Counted from the stretch's first letter, positions 32,945 through 41,640 are shown. The stretch: 64,000 nt of DNA from Halorubrum aethiopicum (GCF_001542905.1 NZ_LOAJ01000001.1:2976001-3040000); one strand, 5' to 3'. The notes: generated by a model from the letters alone, not told the origin. Program-made: numbers and translations.

Positions 32945-33226
32945 ATGGCTGGAACCCAAACGGAGGGTCTCGACGACCTCCCGCCGAGCGCCAAACTCGT
33001 CTTCAAGGTGCTCGAATACAACGGACCGCTGACACAGAAAGGGATCGTTCAGGAGTCGATGCTGTCGGCCCGGACCGTGCGCTACGCGCTCGAACGGCTC
33101 GAAGGGATCGACGTCGTCGACGAGGACGTCTACTTCGCGGACGCCCGACAGAACCTCTACAAGCTCACCGAGCCCGCCCAGGAGTTCACGAGCGAGGAGC
33201 GGGATGCCTCCTGTACGGCCGATTAA
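32945..33226 (+). CDS. MarR/TrmB-type winged-helix transcriptional regulator
   Basis: 93 residues. LPPSAKLVFKVLEYNGPLTQ begins the domain, then KGIVQESMLSARTVRYALERL forms the recognition helix and DVYFADARQNLYKLTEP the wing. It is close to haloarchaeal small MarR-like HTH proteins with no effector domain. The promoter (atttatg, 27-33 bases upstream) has an inverted repeat over its BRE, so autocontrol is likely. Its last 4 bases overlap the end of the convergent membrane protein gene. Confidence 0.82.
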   Translation: MAGTQTEGLDDLPPSAKLVFKVLEYNGPLTQKGIVQESMLSARTVRYALERLEGIDVVDEDVYFADARQNLYKLTEPAQEFTSEERDASCTAD

Positions 33227-33531
33227 CGCCGCCCCTCCCTCCCGACCGATCTGGCACCCCGAACCGCCTCGAACGCCGTGAGCGCTATCGCGACCAGAAG
33301 TGCCGACGTGGCCGCGAACACGAACGCCAGGAGACCGAACCAGACGTCGGGCCCGACCACCGGGTACTCGCGGACCTCCACCAGCGGACCGAGGAGTTCC
33401 AGCGCGCGCGTGAGGTACAAAAGGACCGCCAGCGACGCCCCGACCGCGAGTCCGACGCGGACGTTCCGGTAGAACGCCAGAGACTCGAGGAGGACGAGCA
33501 TCGGGGGCTTGTCCGTCGTGTCGTCGCTCAC
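33223..33531 (-). CDS. Small membrane protein, function unknown
   Basis: 102 residues, MSDDTTDKPPMLVLLESLAF onward. Two hydrophobic helices are visible: about 27-48 (GLAVGASLAVLLYLTRALEL) and about 63-86 (WFGLLAFVFAATSALLVAIA). Charged, acidic N-terminus and basic C-terminus suggest an N-in/C-in hairpin. I recall similar haloarchaeal sequences but no name that I trust. It converges on, and overlaps by four bases, the HTH gene. Confidence 0.65.
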   Translation of the reverse strand: MSDDTTDKPPMLVLLESLAFYRNVRVGLAVGASLAVLLYLTRALELLGPLVEVREYPVVGPDVWFGLLAFVFAATSALLVAIALTAFEAVRGARSVGREGRR

Positions 33532-33574
33532 GCGTTCCCGTAACCGCTACACTCGCAAAGAGCCGTCGGAACGG

Positions 33575-33646
33575 GACCGCCGGTTGACTCGAGACCGCCG
33601 ATCGACTCGGAGCCGCCGGTCGGCTCGGGACCGCCGGCCGACTTCG
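33575..33646. repeat. Four-copy 18-bp degenerate tandem repeat
   Basis: Units at 33575, 33593, 33611 and 33629 follow the consensus RaccgccggtcgactcgR with one to four changes each. The array lies in the 243-base gap before the dehydrogenase gene, 129 bases from its start. It is GC-rich and not related to the 25-bp array. Confidence 0.75.
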
Positions 33647-33774
33647 TATCCAGACCAACCGCCGGTGACCCCTCCGCGGCCGGACGGCGGATACGTCACC
33701 GTCGATCGTCTTATTTTCTCCGTGTCGATTCGCGTACCCAACGGGACTAAGGCGGTCTCGACCGATCGGGGGGT

Positions 33775-34773
33775 ATGAGACGCGTGCTTCTCTCGGCGTC
33801 CTCGATGATCGATCCCGACGCGTTCCGGGCGCTCCTCAGGGACGCCGTCGACGAGCCGGTCGAGATCGAGGTCGCTCGGCTCGGGTCGACGGAGCGACTG
33901 ATCGAGGCCGGATCGGGATTCGAGGACGGTTCGGGGTTCGACGCCGTCGTGGTCGACGTACACACCCCCGTGTCCGCCGAGGCGATCGACGCGCTCGGGA
34001 GGAGCCTCGACGCGATCGTCCGCGCGGCGGTCGGGGTCGACGACGTCGACGTCGCGGCCGCGGCCGACGCCGGGGTGACGGTGACGCGGGTGCCGGAGTA
34101 CTGTACGAAGGAGGTCGCGACGCACTCGCTCTCGCTGCTCTTCGCCTGCCTCCGGTCCGTGACGGAGTACGACGACGCGGTGGCCGACGGTCGCTGGAGA
34201 TGGGAGGTGGGACGCCCGATCCGGCGGGTGAGCGAGTCCACGGTCGGGCTGCTCTCGTTCGGACCCATCGCGAGGCGGGCCGCGGAGCAGCTCTCGGGGT
34301 TCGGCGCGGAGCTTCTCGCGTACGACCCGTTCGTCGACGGCGACCGGATGGACGACCGCGGCGTCGAGAAGGTCGGATTCGAGGCCTTGTTCGATCGGAG
34401 CGACCACGTCGCGGTGTACGCCCCGCTGACCGAGTCGACCCGGGGGATCGTCGACGCCGACGCGCTCTCCCGGCTGTCGGCTCACTCCGTCGTGGTGAAC
34501 GTGGGACGCGGCCCGGTGATCGACGCCGACGCGCTGCTGGAGGCGCTGGAGGCGGACGCGATCAAGGCCGCGGGCCTCGACGTGCTCGCGGAGGAGCCGC
34601 CGGACGACGACCCGCTCGTCGGCCGCGACGACACGGTCGTCACGCCGCACGCCGCCTGGTACAGCGAGGACGCTCGCGAGGATCTGAACCGGAGCGCCGC
34701 CGACGACGTCGCCGCCGTCCTCAACGGCGAGGTCCCCGACGGCCGCGTCGATCCCGACGCGGACTGGCTGTGA
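33775..34773 (+). CDS. D-isomer-specific 2-hydroxyacid dehydrogenase (C-terminal-binding-protein-like)
   Basis: 332 residues. The NAD-binding domain has SFGPIARRAAEQLSGFGAELLAYDPF, where the usual GxGxxG is replaced by GxIxxx-like sequence (SFGPIARR), a known variant. The catalytic set is present: Arg in VVNVGRGPVID, Glu in LDVLAEEPPDDDP and His in VVTPHAAWYS. It reduces 2-oxoacids or oxidises D-2-hydroxyacids with NAD(P). The C-terminal-binding-protein group includes such enzymes, so the substrate cannot be fixed. It sits alone after the 18-bp array. Confidence 0.9.
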   Translation: MRRVLLSASSMIDPDAFRALLRDAVDEPVEIEVARLGSTERLIEAGSGFEDGSGFDAVVVDVHTPVSAEAIDALGRSLDAIVRAAVGVDDVDVAAAADAGVTVTRVPEYCTKEVATHSLSLLFACLRSVTEYDDAVADGRWRWEVGRPIRRVSESTVGLLSFGPIARRAAEQLSGFGAELLAYDPFVDGDRMDDRGVEKVGFEALFDRSDHVAVYAPLTESTRGIVDADALSRLSAHSVVVNVGRGPVIDADALLEALEADAIKAAGLDVLAEEPPDDDPLVGRDDTVVTPHAAWYSEDAREDLNRSAADDVAAVLNGEVPDGRVDPDADWL

Positions 34774-34780
34774 GCCGGAC

Positions 34781-35596
34781 TCACAGCCGGTCGGTGAGGT
34801 CGAACTCGTCGTCGGCGTCGCTTTCGCCGTCGGCGTCGCTCTCGCCATCGGCGGCGGCGTCGAGGTCGTCGTCGGACTCCTCGCCCCCGGTCGTCCCGAT
34901 CGTGTCGACGCCGGCCGACTCCAGTCCCGCGGCCAGCCCGTCGCCGAGCCCGTAGGTGTCCCGGATCGTGCGCGCGAGCACCCCGTCGCGCTCGAAGACG
35001 ACGTAGACGGCGACGAAGTCGTGGTCCGCCGGCCGGAGCACGAACACCTCGCGGGGCGCGTCGTCCCCCCGCGTCTCGTTGACCCGATCGACGAGCGGCT
35101 CCACGGGGATCCGGGCCGCGCGAAGCTCCTCGAACGTGTCGGTCCCGGGGGCGTCGGCGAACAGGTAGAGCGCGCCGTTCGGCTCCCCGTCGGTCGAGCG
35201 CGTCGTGACCGATCCCACCGCCTCTCCCTCGGCACGGATCCCCTGCCACGCGTCGACGGCGGCCTCGAACATCCCCTCGACCCCGTCGGCGAACCGGAAC
35301 CGACTCTCGCGGACGGTCGTCACCTCGGCGAACCGGGCGGTGCCGTCCGTCCACTCCAGCGTCGCGTCGACGACGGCTCCGGGATCGAGACCGGCGACCC
35401 GATCCGCGAGTTCCCCCTCGTAGCCGGTCGCGGTCGCGTACAGCGGGTCGTACGCCTCCGCGGCGTCCGGATCGGTCGGGTCGATCGGCTCCTCGGGCAG
35501 TTCGACGAGGACGAACTCGGCGGGGCCGTCGCCGCCGTCGACGGGGCGCGGGCGGCGGTCGTGGACGCGGAACCGGCCGGTCGTCGTCGGGTTCAT
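34781..35596 (-). CDS. DUF6663-like haloarchaeal protein
   Basis: 271 residues, MNPTTTGRFRVHDRRPRPVD onward. A beta-rich N-terminal part (EFVLVELPEE, YATATGYEGELADRVAGL, VVDATLEWTDGTARFAEV) and a mixed C-terminal part (VEPLVDRVNETRGDDAPREVFVLRPADHDFVAVYVVF) are followed by a 35-residue Asp/Gly repeat tail with (G/D)ESDAD units. It resembles the haloarchaeal DUF6663 family; no function known. It converges on the dehydrogenase with 7 bases between stops. Confidence 0.7.
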   Translation of the reverse strand: MNPTTTGRFRVHDRRPRPVDGGDGPAEFVLVELPEEPIDPTDPDAAEAYDPLYATATGYEGELADRVAGLDPGAVVDATLEWTDGTARFAEVTTVRESRFRFADGVEGMFEAAVDAWQGIRAEGEAVGSVTTRSTDGEPNGALYLFADAPGTDTFEELRAARIPVEPLVDRVNETRGDDAPREVFVLRPADHDFVAVYVVFERDGVLARTIRDTYGLGDGLAAGLESAGVDTIGTTGGEESDDDLDAAADGESDADGESDADDEFDLTDRL

Positions 35597-35727
35597 ACCG
35601 ACGGAACGGACGGTCGGCGGATAAGGCGGTCGGAATCGGTCCGGTCCGCCCGTGGGACCCGTCGCCGAAACCGACGGTTCGGTCCGGATCCGTGTCGTTA
35701 TGGGGTCGGCTCCCCAACCGACGAGCA

Positions 35728-36351
35728 ATGGGGATCCTCGAGGACAAGTCGAACGCCCGGCTGTTCTACAAGTACCTCTCGAAGGTGTACGACCGGGTCA
35801 ACCGGTTCAACTGGAACGACGAGATGCGGGCGGAGGCGCTCTCGTGGCTGGAGTTCGGCGAGGACGACCGCGTGCTCGACGTGGGCTGCGGAACGGGGTT
35901 CGGGACGGAGGGACTGTTGGAACACGCCGACGACGTCCACGGACTCGATCAGAGCGTCCACCAGATGGAGAAGGCCTTCGAGAAGTTCGGGAAACGCGAC
36001 CGTGTGAACTTCTACCGCGGCGACGCCGAACGACTCCCGTTCCGCGACGACGCGTTCGACGTGGTCTGGTCGTCCGGCTCGATCGAGTACTGGCCGAACC
36101 CCGTCGAGGGGCTCCGGGAGCTCCGGCGCGTCGCGAAGCCGGGCGGGCAGGTGCTCGTCGTCGGCCCGGACTACCCGCACAACCGCGTCCTCCAGCGGGT
36201 CGCCGACGCGATCATGCTCTTTTACGACGAGGACGAGGCCGACCGGATGTTCGAGGCGGCGGGCTACGAGGAGTTCGAACACCACATCCAGCGTGCGACC
36301 CCGCGGAGCCCGCGGGCCATCACGACCGTCGCGCGGGTCCCCGAGGAGTAG
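35728..36351 (+). CDS. SAM-dependent methyltransferase resembling MPBQ/MSBQ quinone methyltransferases
   Basis: 207 residues. Motif I is VLDVGCGTGFGTEG. Beyond the generic fold it shares unusual features with plant/cyanobacterial MPBQ/MSBQ methyltransferases (VTE3 type): LFYKYLSKVYDRVN, DEMRAEAL, GLDQSVHQMEKA, GDAERLPF and SSGSIEYWPNPVEGLRE. Those enzymes methylate a benzoquinone ring in plastoquinone and tocopherol synthesis. Haloarchaea contain menaquinone and methylated menaquinones, so ring methylation of a quinone is the best guess. It could also be a general UbiE-type enzyme. A UbiE-type family is certain, the substrate is not. Confidence 0.85.
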   Translation: MGILEDKSNARLFYKYLSKVYDRVNRFNWNDEMRAEALSWLEFGEDDRVLDVGCGTGFGTEGLLEHADDVHGLDQSVHQMEKAFEKFGKRDRVNFYRGDAERLPFRDDAFDVVWSSGSIEYWPNPVEGLRELRRVAKPGGQVLVVGPDYPHNRVLQRVADAIMLFYDEDEADRMFEAAGYEEFEHHIQRATPRSPRAITTVARVPEE

Positions 36352-36414
36352 GTCGAGTCGGGGGACGGGGAGACGCGACGGGCCGCGAGGCGGCCGAGGA
36401 GACGCCAGGCGCTT

Positions 36415-36942
36415 TCACCCCGGACGCGCGGTCGCCTCCAGCGTCGCGATCGGCTGCTCGCGGACCGAGAGCCGAAGCTCGACCCGGTCGCCCGGCTCGA
36501 TGAGCGGCTCGTTCGTCCCCGCGATCCGGAACGACGCGGACCCGCCGACGACCCACTCGCCGTCGCTCGCCGCGTTGAACGCGCCGGTTGGACCGGGCTT
36601 GAACCCGGCCGCCGAGAAGAACGGGACCGGCGGTTGACGCGCCAGCGGCTCGCCGTTCACCCCGACGCGGACCGCCATCTCGTCGACGGGGATCGGGTCG
36701 CCGCCGTCGTGGGTGACCGTGATCCGGTCCCCCTCGACCTCCATCGATATCATCGTGGTCGGCGACGGCTCGGCGGGGGAATCAAGCGTCGTCGCCGCCG
36801 TGACGCCGACTGCGAGGAGGACCGTCACCGCGACGAGCAGCAGACCGGCGAGCGGGGCGAGCGCACGCGTCGAGCGCCGCGGGATCGGCGTGTTCGGCGC
36901 GTCGGACGCGTTCGGCGGGCGTGAGGGAGTTCGTGACGACAC
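36415..36942 (-). CDS. Type IV pilin-like/DUF1628-type secreted protein
   Basis: 175 residues. The N-terminus has a basic stretch RRSTRALAPLAGLLLVAVTVL, similar to archaeal type IV pilins (positively charged region then a long hydrophobic helix starting near residue 28). The remaining 120 residues form a beta-rich outside domain with VEGDRITVTHDGGDPIPVDEM and GTNEPLIEPGDRVELRLSV. These are typical of the archaeal DUF1628/pilin-like group: MISMEVEGDRITVTHDGGD. It would be processed by PibD or anchored by its helix. It faces the divergent surface block. Confidence 0.75.
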   Translation of the reverse strand: MSSRTPSRPPNASDAPNTPIPRRSTRALAPLAGLLLVAVTVLLAVGVTAATTLDSPAEPSPTTMISMEVEGDRITVTHDGGDPIPVDEMAVRVGVNGEPLARQPPVPFFSAAGFKPGPTGAFNAASDGEWVVGGSASFRIAGTNEPLIEPGDRVELRLSVREQPIATLEATARPG

Positions 36943-37045
36943 GGCCCGTCTGGGCCGTCATCCGGTAAAAGGGATCGCCGACGGGAGCGCTCCGACGCCG
37001 CGTCGCAGCGGCGGGTTCCTCGGGTATCGGCGGGTCTCGTCTCGG

Positions 37046-38389
37046 TCAGCCGCCCCCGTCCGTCCCGCTCTCGTCCCCGATGTCGGTCGTCACTCGAGGC
37101 GTCGCGATCGGATCGATGTCGTCGATGACGGCGACTCGCGGCTCGTCGACGACGGTGATCCGGTACGGATCGGCCGGCGAGAGCGTTCGGACCACGCCGT
37201 TCTCGTCGGTGGTCCCGATGGTCTCGCTCGGGGTGCCGCCGGCGCTTTTCGTCACCGTGATCCCCTCGAGCGGGTCGCCGGTGGCCGAATCGAGGACGGT
37301 GACGGTCACGGGGCCGCCGGGGTACGTCCGGTTGACGGTGACGTTGAATCCGTCCTCCGAGGTGGAGACGGAGTTCGCGTCGGGGAACGTCGAGAGCGCC
37401 ACCCGCTGGTGTTCGAGGAACACCCGTTCGGTCCCGCCGCTGACGAACGTCCGGAGGGTTCCGAAGTCGTGGTCGACGGTGATCCGCTGGACCGTCCCCG
37501 CGCCGAGCGCGTCCGGTGCGGTGAGGTTGGCAGTCTCCGGATACGCCTCGATCGTCGCGTTTATCGCGGCCTCGCTCCCGAGGTCGTCGGCACCGCGGTC
37601 CCACCGGTCGCGACGGAGCGACTCTCTGACGTACTGGCCGTCGACGATCGTCGCGAGGACCAGCGAGTTCGGGCTCGACTGGACGTGGATCTCGGTTCCC
37701 ATCCGCTCGCCGCGAACCGTCTCGAGGGCGATCTCCCGGACGGGGCCCTCGTACACCAGGAGCTGGACCTGGAGCGTGCTGACGCGGTCCGGCGTGCTGA
37801 ACCCGTCCGTCTCCTCGGCGAGCTCGGCGAGCGTCTCGAGCCGGCCGTCGTACTCGCGCGCGATCGCCGCGATCCGGACCAGCTCGTCGAGGAGTTCGCG
37901 GTCGGTCAGCTCCCCCGATGCGTGCGCGTTGATAACCGCCGTCTGTCGGCTGTCGAGGCTCACCTCGTCCTGTTCCACCTGGTTTATCGCGGCGAGGATC
38001 CGGCGTTGCCGCTCGGCGTTCGTCTCGGCGGACTCGATCCGCCGTATCGCGGCTTCCGTCCGGAGGGCCGCGTCCGAATCGCCGACCGCGAGCCCGAGCG
38101 AGGTACCGAGATTGACGCCGCGCCGGTGGCTCGAGAGCCGCGGTTCGACGCCGGGCGGCGTCGACAACACGCGGAGGGTGAAGTTCTCCCCGTGCGTCGA
38201 GGCCGGCCCCGTCCCCGGACCGACCGAGCCGATCGCGGACGGGACGGGATCGGAGACGCTCGGCTGCGACACGGGATCGGGGACGGACGACGCGGACCGG
38301 GCGTCGGCCGTCGCGCCCGCGGGACCGATCCCCGCGACGACCGGCGAGACGAGGAGGAGGGCGGCGACGAAGACCGAGAGGGCTCTCAT
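37046..38389 (-). CDS. Secreted haloarchaeal protein (DUF7096-like), C-terminal beta domain
   Basis: 447 residues starting MRALSVFVAALLLVSPVVAG, a Sec-type signal peptide. A helical middle (about 95-230; RIESAETNAERQRRILAAIN to LETLAELAEE) and a C-terminal beta-rich domain with TVTVLDSATGDPLEGITVTKSAGG, a carboxypeptidase-regulatory-like pattern, follow. The family is haloarchaeal and uncharacterised. ATG 38389 is preferred over 38410 because it begins the signal peptide. It is divergent from the membrane-anchored HTH gene, with 213 bases between the two starts. Confidence 0.72.
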   Translation of the reverse strand: MRALSVFVAALLLVSPVVAGIGPAGATADARSASSVPDPVSQPSVSDPVPSAIGSVGPGTGPASTHGENFTLRVLSTPPGVEPRLSSHRRGVNLGTSLGLAVGDSDAALRTEAAIRRIESAETNAERQRRILAAINQVEQDEVSLDSRQTAVINAHASGELTDRELLDELVRIAAIAREYDGRLETLAELAEETDGFSTPDRVSTLQVQLLVYEGPVREIALETVRGERMGTEIHVQSSPNSLVLATIVDGQYVRESLRRDRWDRGADDLGSEAAINATIEAYPETANLTAPDALGAGTVQRITVDHDFGTLRTFVSGGTERVFLEHQRVALSTFPDANSVSTSEDGFNVTVNRTYPGGPVTVTVLDSATGDPLEGITVTKSAGGTPSETIGTTDENGVVRTLSPADPYRITVVDEPRVAVIDDIDPIATPRVTTDIGDESGTDGGG

Positions 38390-38602
38390 CGTCGCCCGCT
38401 TCTCCGGCAAGGGTCAAAAACCCACCCCAACTCGACGGCCGCGGAGGTGAACGCCGTGTCGCCGGCGACGACGCGGGATCCGCGGCGGTCGACGCGGAAT
38501 CCCGGTCGCCGACGCCGAGTCCGTCGCGATCGGAGACTTTCGTGGACGGAGAGGCGGTGTATAGAAAGCGTTTTGCCCGGGGCGCGAGAGCCCCCGAACT
38601 AC

Positions 38603-39913
38603 ATGCGGAACCCCGCGATCCGCGTTCTCCTCGTCGCGTTCCTCGCCGTTGCCCTCGTGGCCGGCGCGGGGGTCGCCGTCGGGGAGGTCGCCCCCTCCAC
38701 TCACCCGTCACCGCCGGAGTCGACGCCGACGAGTTCGATAGGGACCGCCGCGTCACCGCAGGTCGACGGGACGGCCGTGCCGACGGGCGAGACGCGGATC
38801 CGGATCGACTTACGGTCGAACCGGGACGCGCGGTGGGAAGTGGTCGTCCGGTACGAGTTCGCCGACCCGAACCGAACGGCCGCGTTCGAGACGGTCGGGG
38901 AGCGGTTCGTGGAGGGGGAGGTCGGGCCGACGCCCGCGCTGTTCGAGCGGTTCGCCGAGGAGGCGAGCCGGAACACCGACCGCGAGATGTCGGTGGTGAA
39001 CGTCGAGCGCGAGTACGTCGTCATCGAGGACCCCGAAACCGCGGGAAACGGCACGGACGGCGGCGACTCGTCGGGAGCGGGAGCCGCGGAGACGGGCGAG
39101 TCCGGGGAGATAGCCGCCGCGGGGGAGCTTCGATTGACCTTCGTCTGGACGGAGTTCCTGGCGGAGGACGGCGAGGACCTCGTGTTGGGTGACGCGCTGA
39201 CGACGGCGAACAACGGGACTTGGCTCCGATCGCTCGAGTCCGGTCAGACGATCGAGGTGACCACCCCGGATGGGTACTCCATCTCGGGGACGCCGGGAGC
39301 GAACGTGCGACTGGAGGACAACGCCGTGGTCATCCAGGGGCCGCGCGTGTTCGCCGACGGCGACCGCGTGGCGGTCGTGTACGCGCCGACACCGACCACG
39401 CCGGCCGGGGAGACGCCGCCGTGGACGCTTCTCGCCGGCGCGATCGTCCTCGCGGCCGTCGTCATCGCCGGCGGACTCGTCGGGTACCGCCGGTACGGGT
39501 CCGGCGACGGAACGACGGCGACCGAACCGGACCGACCCGGACCGGGAACCGGCTCTGAGACGCGGACGGTCGACGAGGACGAGACCGTTGGGGAGGGGGC
39601 CGACGACGACCTCGCCGGCGGCGCGGGCGACGAGCCCGAGGAGGACCTCTCGCTGCTGTCCGACGAGGAGCGCGTCGAGCGCCTTCTCGGCCGAAACGGC
39701 GGGCGAATGCGCCAGGCGGACATCGTCGCCGAGACGGGGTGGTCGGACGCGAAGGTGTCCCAGCTCCTCTCGGCGATGGCCGACGAGGGACGCGTCGAGA
39801 AGCTCCGGCTCGGCCGGGAGAACCTGATCTCGCTGCCCGACGACGCGTCCGACGCGAGCGGTCCGGACGGTCCGAACGGTTCAGAGGATTCCGCCGACGG
39901 CGACGGGACCTGA
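38603..39913 (+). CDS. Membrane-anchored one-component regulator with extracellular domain and C-terminal winged helix
   Basis: 436 residues. A signal-type helix (residues 4-27), an outside domain of about 240 residues with RIDLRSNRDARWEVVVRYEF and a Ser/Gly linker, one membrane helix at about 273-295 (WTLLAGAIVLAAVVIAGGLV), an acidic linker and a winged helix at about 351-415 (LLSDEERVERLLGRNGGRMR, ADIVAETGWSDAKVSQLLSAM, EGRVEKLRLGRENLI). The HTH is of the haloarchaeal DUF7343 type. It senses something outside and regulates DNA from the membrane. Targets unknown; the divergent secreted gene is the first candidate. Confidence 0.82.
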   Translation: MRNPAIRVLLVAFLAVALVAGAGVAVGEVAPSTHPSPPESTPTSSIGTAASPQVDGTAVPTGETRIRIDLRSNRDARWEVVVRYEFADPNRTAAFETVGERFVEGEVGPTPALFERFAEEASRNTDREMSVVNVEREYVVIEDPETAGNGTDGGDSSGAGAAETGESGEIAAAGELRLTFVWTEFLAEDGEDLVLGDALTTANNGTWLRSLESGQTIEVTTPDGYSISGTPGANVRLEDNAVVIQGPRVFADGDRVAVVYAPTPTTPAGETPPWTLLAGAIVLAAVVIAGGLVGYRRYGSGDGTTATEPDRPGPGTGSETRTVDEDETVGEGADDDLAGGAGDEPEEDLSLLSDEERVERLLGRNGGRMRQADIVAETGWSDAKVSQLLSAMADEGRVEKLRLGRENLISLPDDASDASGPDGPNGSEDSADGDGT

Positions 39914-39965
39914 TCCGCCCGTTCCGTTTCGTCCCGTCCCGTTTCGGCCCGTTCCGTCCTGCCCA
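39914..39965. repeat. Degenerate CCCGTTTCGT-type 10-bp repeat stretch
   Basis: After the HTH gene stop a run of related units appears (ccgttccgtttcgtcccgt, cccgtttcggcccgttccgt), each some 9-11 bases. It lies between the HTH gene and the DUF5817 gene. It looks like simple-sequence expansion; no function is implied. Confidence 0.4.
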
Positions 39966-40028
39966 TCCCGGAGCGGCGTCGACGCCGGGAGCCGAGGGTT
40001 CAAATCGGGGCCGGGCGAACACGCGGAC

Positions 40029-40559
40029 ATGTACGCGGTCGTCGGCTGTAACGGGTGCGGGAACCTCTGGCTCGTTCGCGACCCGCGGGCGAGCGAGACG
40101 GCCCGCTGTTCGCGGTGTGAGAGGACCCACCGGACCGCGAAGCTCAAACGCCTCTTCGAGTCCGAGGACCGCGACGCGGCCCGCGAGGCGCGGGCGGCCC
40201 TGCTCGCGAAGAAGCGCGGCGACTCGGAGGCCTTCGCGGCGGTCGACCACGTCGCGGACCTCGAACGCGCCGTCGAGGACGCCGGCGTCGACGACTGCGA
40301 GTACCTCGAGGCCTCCGGGCTCGACGCCGACGCGGTGTTCGAGGCCGGGTCGCGCGCGGAGGGGAACGCGGGATCGACGCGGTCGCGGGAGGAGATCGTC
40401 CGGGACGCGGTCGAGGAGGCGGCGGAGCCGACCGAGGAGGAGATCGTCGCGTACGCGACCGAGCACGGCGTCCCGGCCGACGCGGCCCGCGACCTCCTGG
40501 AGAAGCTGACCCGTCGCGGGGAGCTGTCGGAGTCGCAGGGGCGGTACCGGGCGCTGTGA
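40029..40559 (+). CDS. DUF5817-like zinc-ribbon protein
   Basis: 176 residues. The N-terminal ribbon is VVGCNGCGNLW (CxxC) and then TARCSRCERTHRT (CxxC). A central helical region rich in Ala and Glu and a C-terminal winged-helix-like part (EEEIVAYATEHGVPADAARD, LLEKLTRRGELSESQGRYR) follow. I link it to the haloarchaeal DUF5817 family, whose function is unknown; nucleic-acid binding is likely from the fold. The ATG follows ttcaaat, a promoter-like element, by 25 bases. Confidence 0.75.
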   Translation: MYAVVGCNGCGNLWLVRDPRASETARCSRCERTHRTAKLKRLFESEDRDAAREARAALLAKKRGDSEAFAAVDHVADLERAVEDAGVDDCEYLEASGLDADAVFEAGSRAEGNAGSTRSREEIVRDAVEEAAEPTEEEIVAYATEHGVPADAARDLLEKLTRRGELSESQGRYRAL

Positions 40560-40620
40560 CTCGCCGACGCTCCGGTCCGGATCGGACAAGACACTTACCT
40601 CCGGGATAGGATCGCGGCGT

Positions 40621-41640
40621 ATGGACACGCGAACCACCCTCCTGGCGATCGCCGCCGCGGTCGTGCTCGCGGGCGCGGTCGGGATCGTCGCGGTCCCCGA
40701 CGCCGTCGACGACCCGCGAGCGGAGGCCGACCGTCCCGGACAGGTCGGCCTCGTCGACGTCGTCGTCGCCCCCGGCGAGGTCCGCGGGGAGACGGCGACG
40801 CTCGACCTGCTCGTCGACCTCGAACACCACGGGTCGACCGTGGAGAACGTCACGGTCCGCCACCGCGCCATCGACGCGGACTCCGGGCTGCTCGTCGACG
40901 AGACGACCGTCGACGTCGGCACCGTCGACCGCGAGGGGGAGACGACCGTGAACGGCAGCCTCGACGTGGAACGCGAGGGCGGGTATCGACTCGAAACGGT
41001 GGTGTACGTCGACGGCGAGCGTCGGAGCGAACGGACCACGCGAGTCGCCGGCGTCTCGGCGCTCACGCCGTCGTACGCCGACTCGCCGGTCGGGTTCGCC
41101 GACGGGAACGTCTGGCCGACCGTCGCCGTGAGCGTGGCCGAGACGACGGAGGAGACCGCGACGCTGTCGGTCTCCGTGTCGGTCACGAACCGCGGCGACG
41201 ACGCCTCCGACGAGATCGAGCTCCGGCTGCTGCTCCGGCAGGCGGAGTCCAACGTGATCGCCGATCGGGCGACCGAGACGGTCGGGTCGGTGCGGCCCGG
41301 TCGGACCGACACCGTGACGACGACGCTCGAGGCCCCGGACGGGTACAACTACTACGTCGACGCCGCGCTCTTCGACGACGACGTGCTGATAGACGAGACG
41401 CAGGGCGTGGCCAACCTCGACCCGCAGGAGACGATCAGCGCGAACGAGACGGTTCGGGACGTCGCCTTCGAGGTCGAGGACTTCTCCGAGGAGACCGGCG
41501 AGGACCTCGACGGCGGGAGCGACGGCGGCGCGCCGGACCGCGGCGACGGGAGCACCGACGACGCGACGCCGGGCTTCGGCGTCGTCGTCGCGGTCGCCGG
41601 ACTCCTCGCCGCGGCGCTTCTCGCACGGAGGGCGTCATGA
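40621..41640 (+). CDS. PGF-CTERM surface protein, DUF7490-like
   Basis: 339 residues. Signal or anchor helix at 5-25 (TTLLAIAAAVVLAGAVGIV), two beta-sandwich halves (DLLVDLEHHGSTVENVTV, TATLSVSVSVTNRGDDAS), an Asp/Gly-rich linker (295-313) and the tail TPGFGVVVAVAGLLAAALLA followed by RRAS. This is the PGF-CTERM tripartite signal cut by archaeosortase ArtA, which then links the protein to lipid at the cell surface. The gene overlaps the next by four bases (ATGA). It may bind the small membrane protein encoded behind it. Confidence 0.85.
   Translation: MDTRTTLLAIAAAVVLAGAVGIVAVPDAVDDPRAEADRPGQVGLVDVVVAPGEVRGETATLDLLVDLEHHGSTVENVTVRHRAIDADSGLLVDETTVDVGTVDREGETTVNGSLDVEREGGYRLETVVYVDGERRSERTTRVAGVSALTPSYADSPVGFADGNVWPTVAVSVAETTEETATLSVSVSVTNRGDDASDEIELRLLLRQAESNVIADRATETVGSVRPGRTDTVTTTLEAPDGYNYYVDAALFDDDVLIDETQGVANLDPQETISANETVRDVAFEVEDFSEETGEDLDGGSDGGAPDRGDGSTDDATPGFGVVVAVAGLLAAALLARRAS

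Noticed and set aside
39994-40015. gggttcaaatcg resembling a tRNA T-loop
   Set aside because: The stems around it do not pair and there is no D arm, anticodon arm or acceptor stem. It is a TATA/BRE-like promoter element before 40029.
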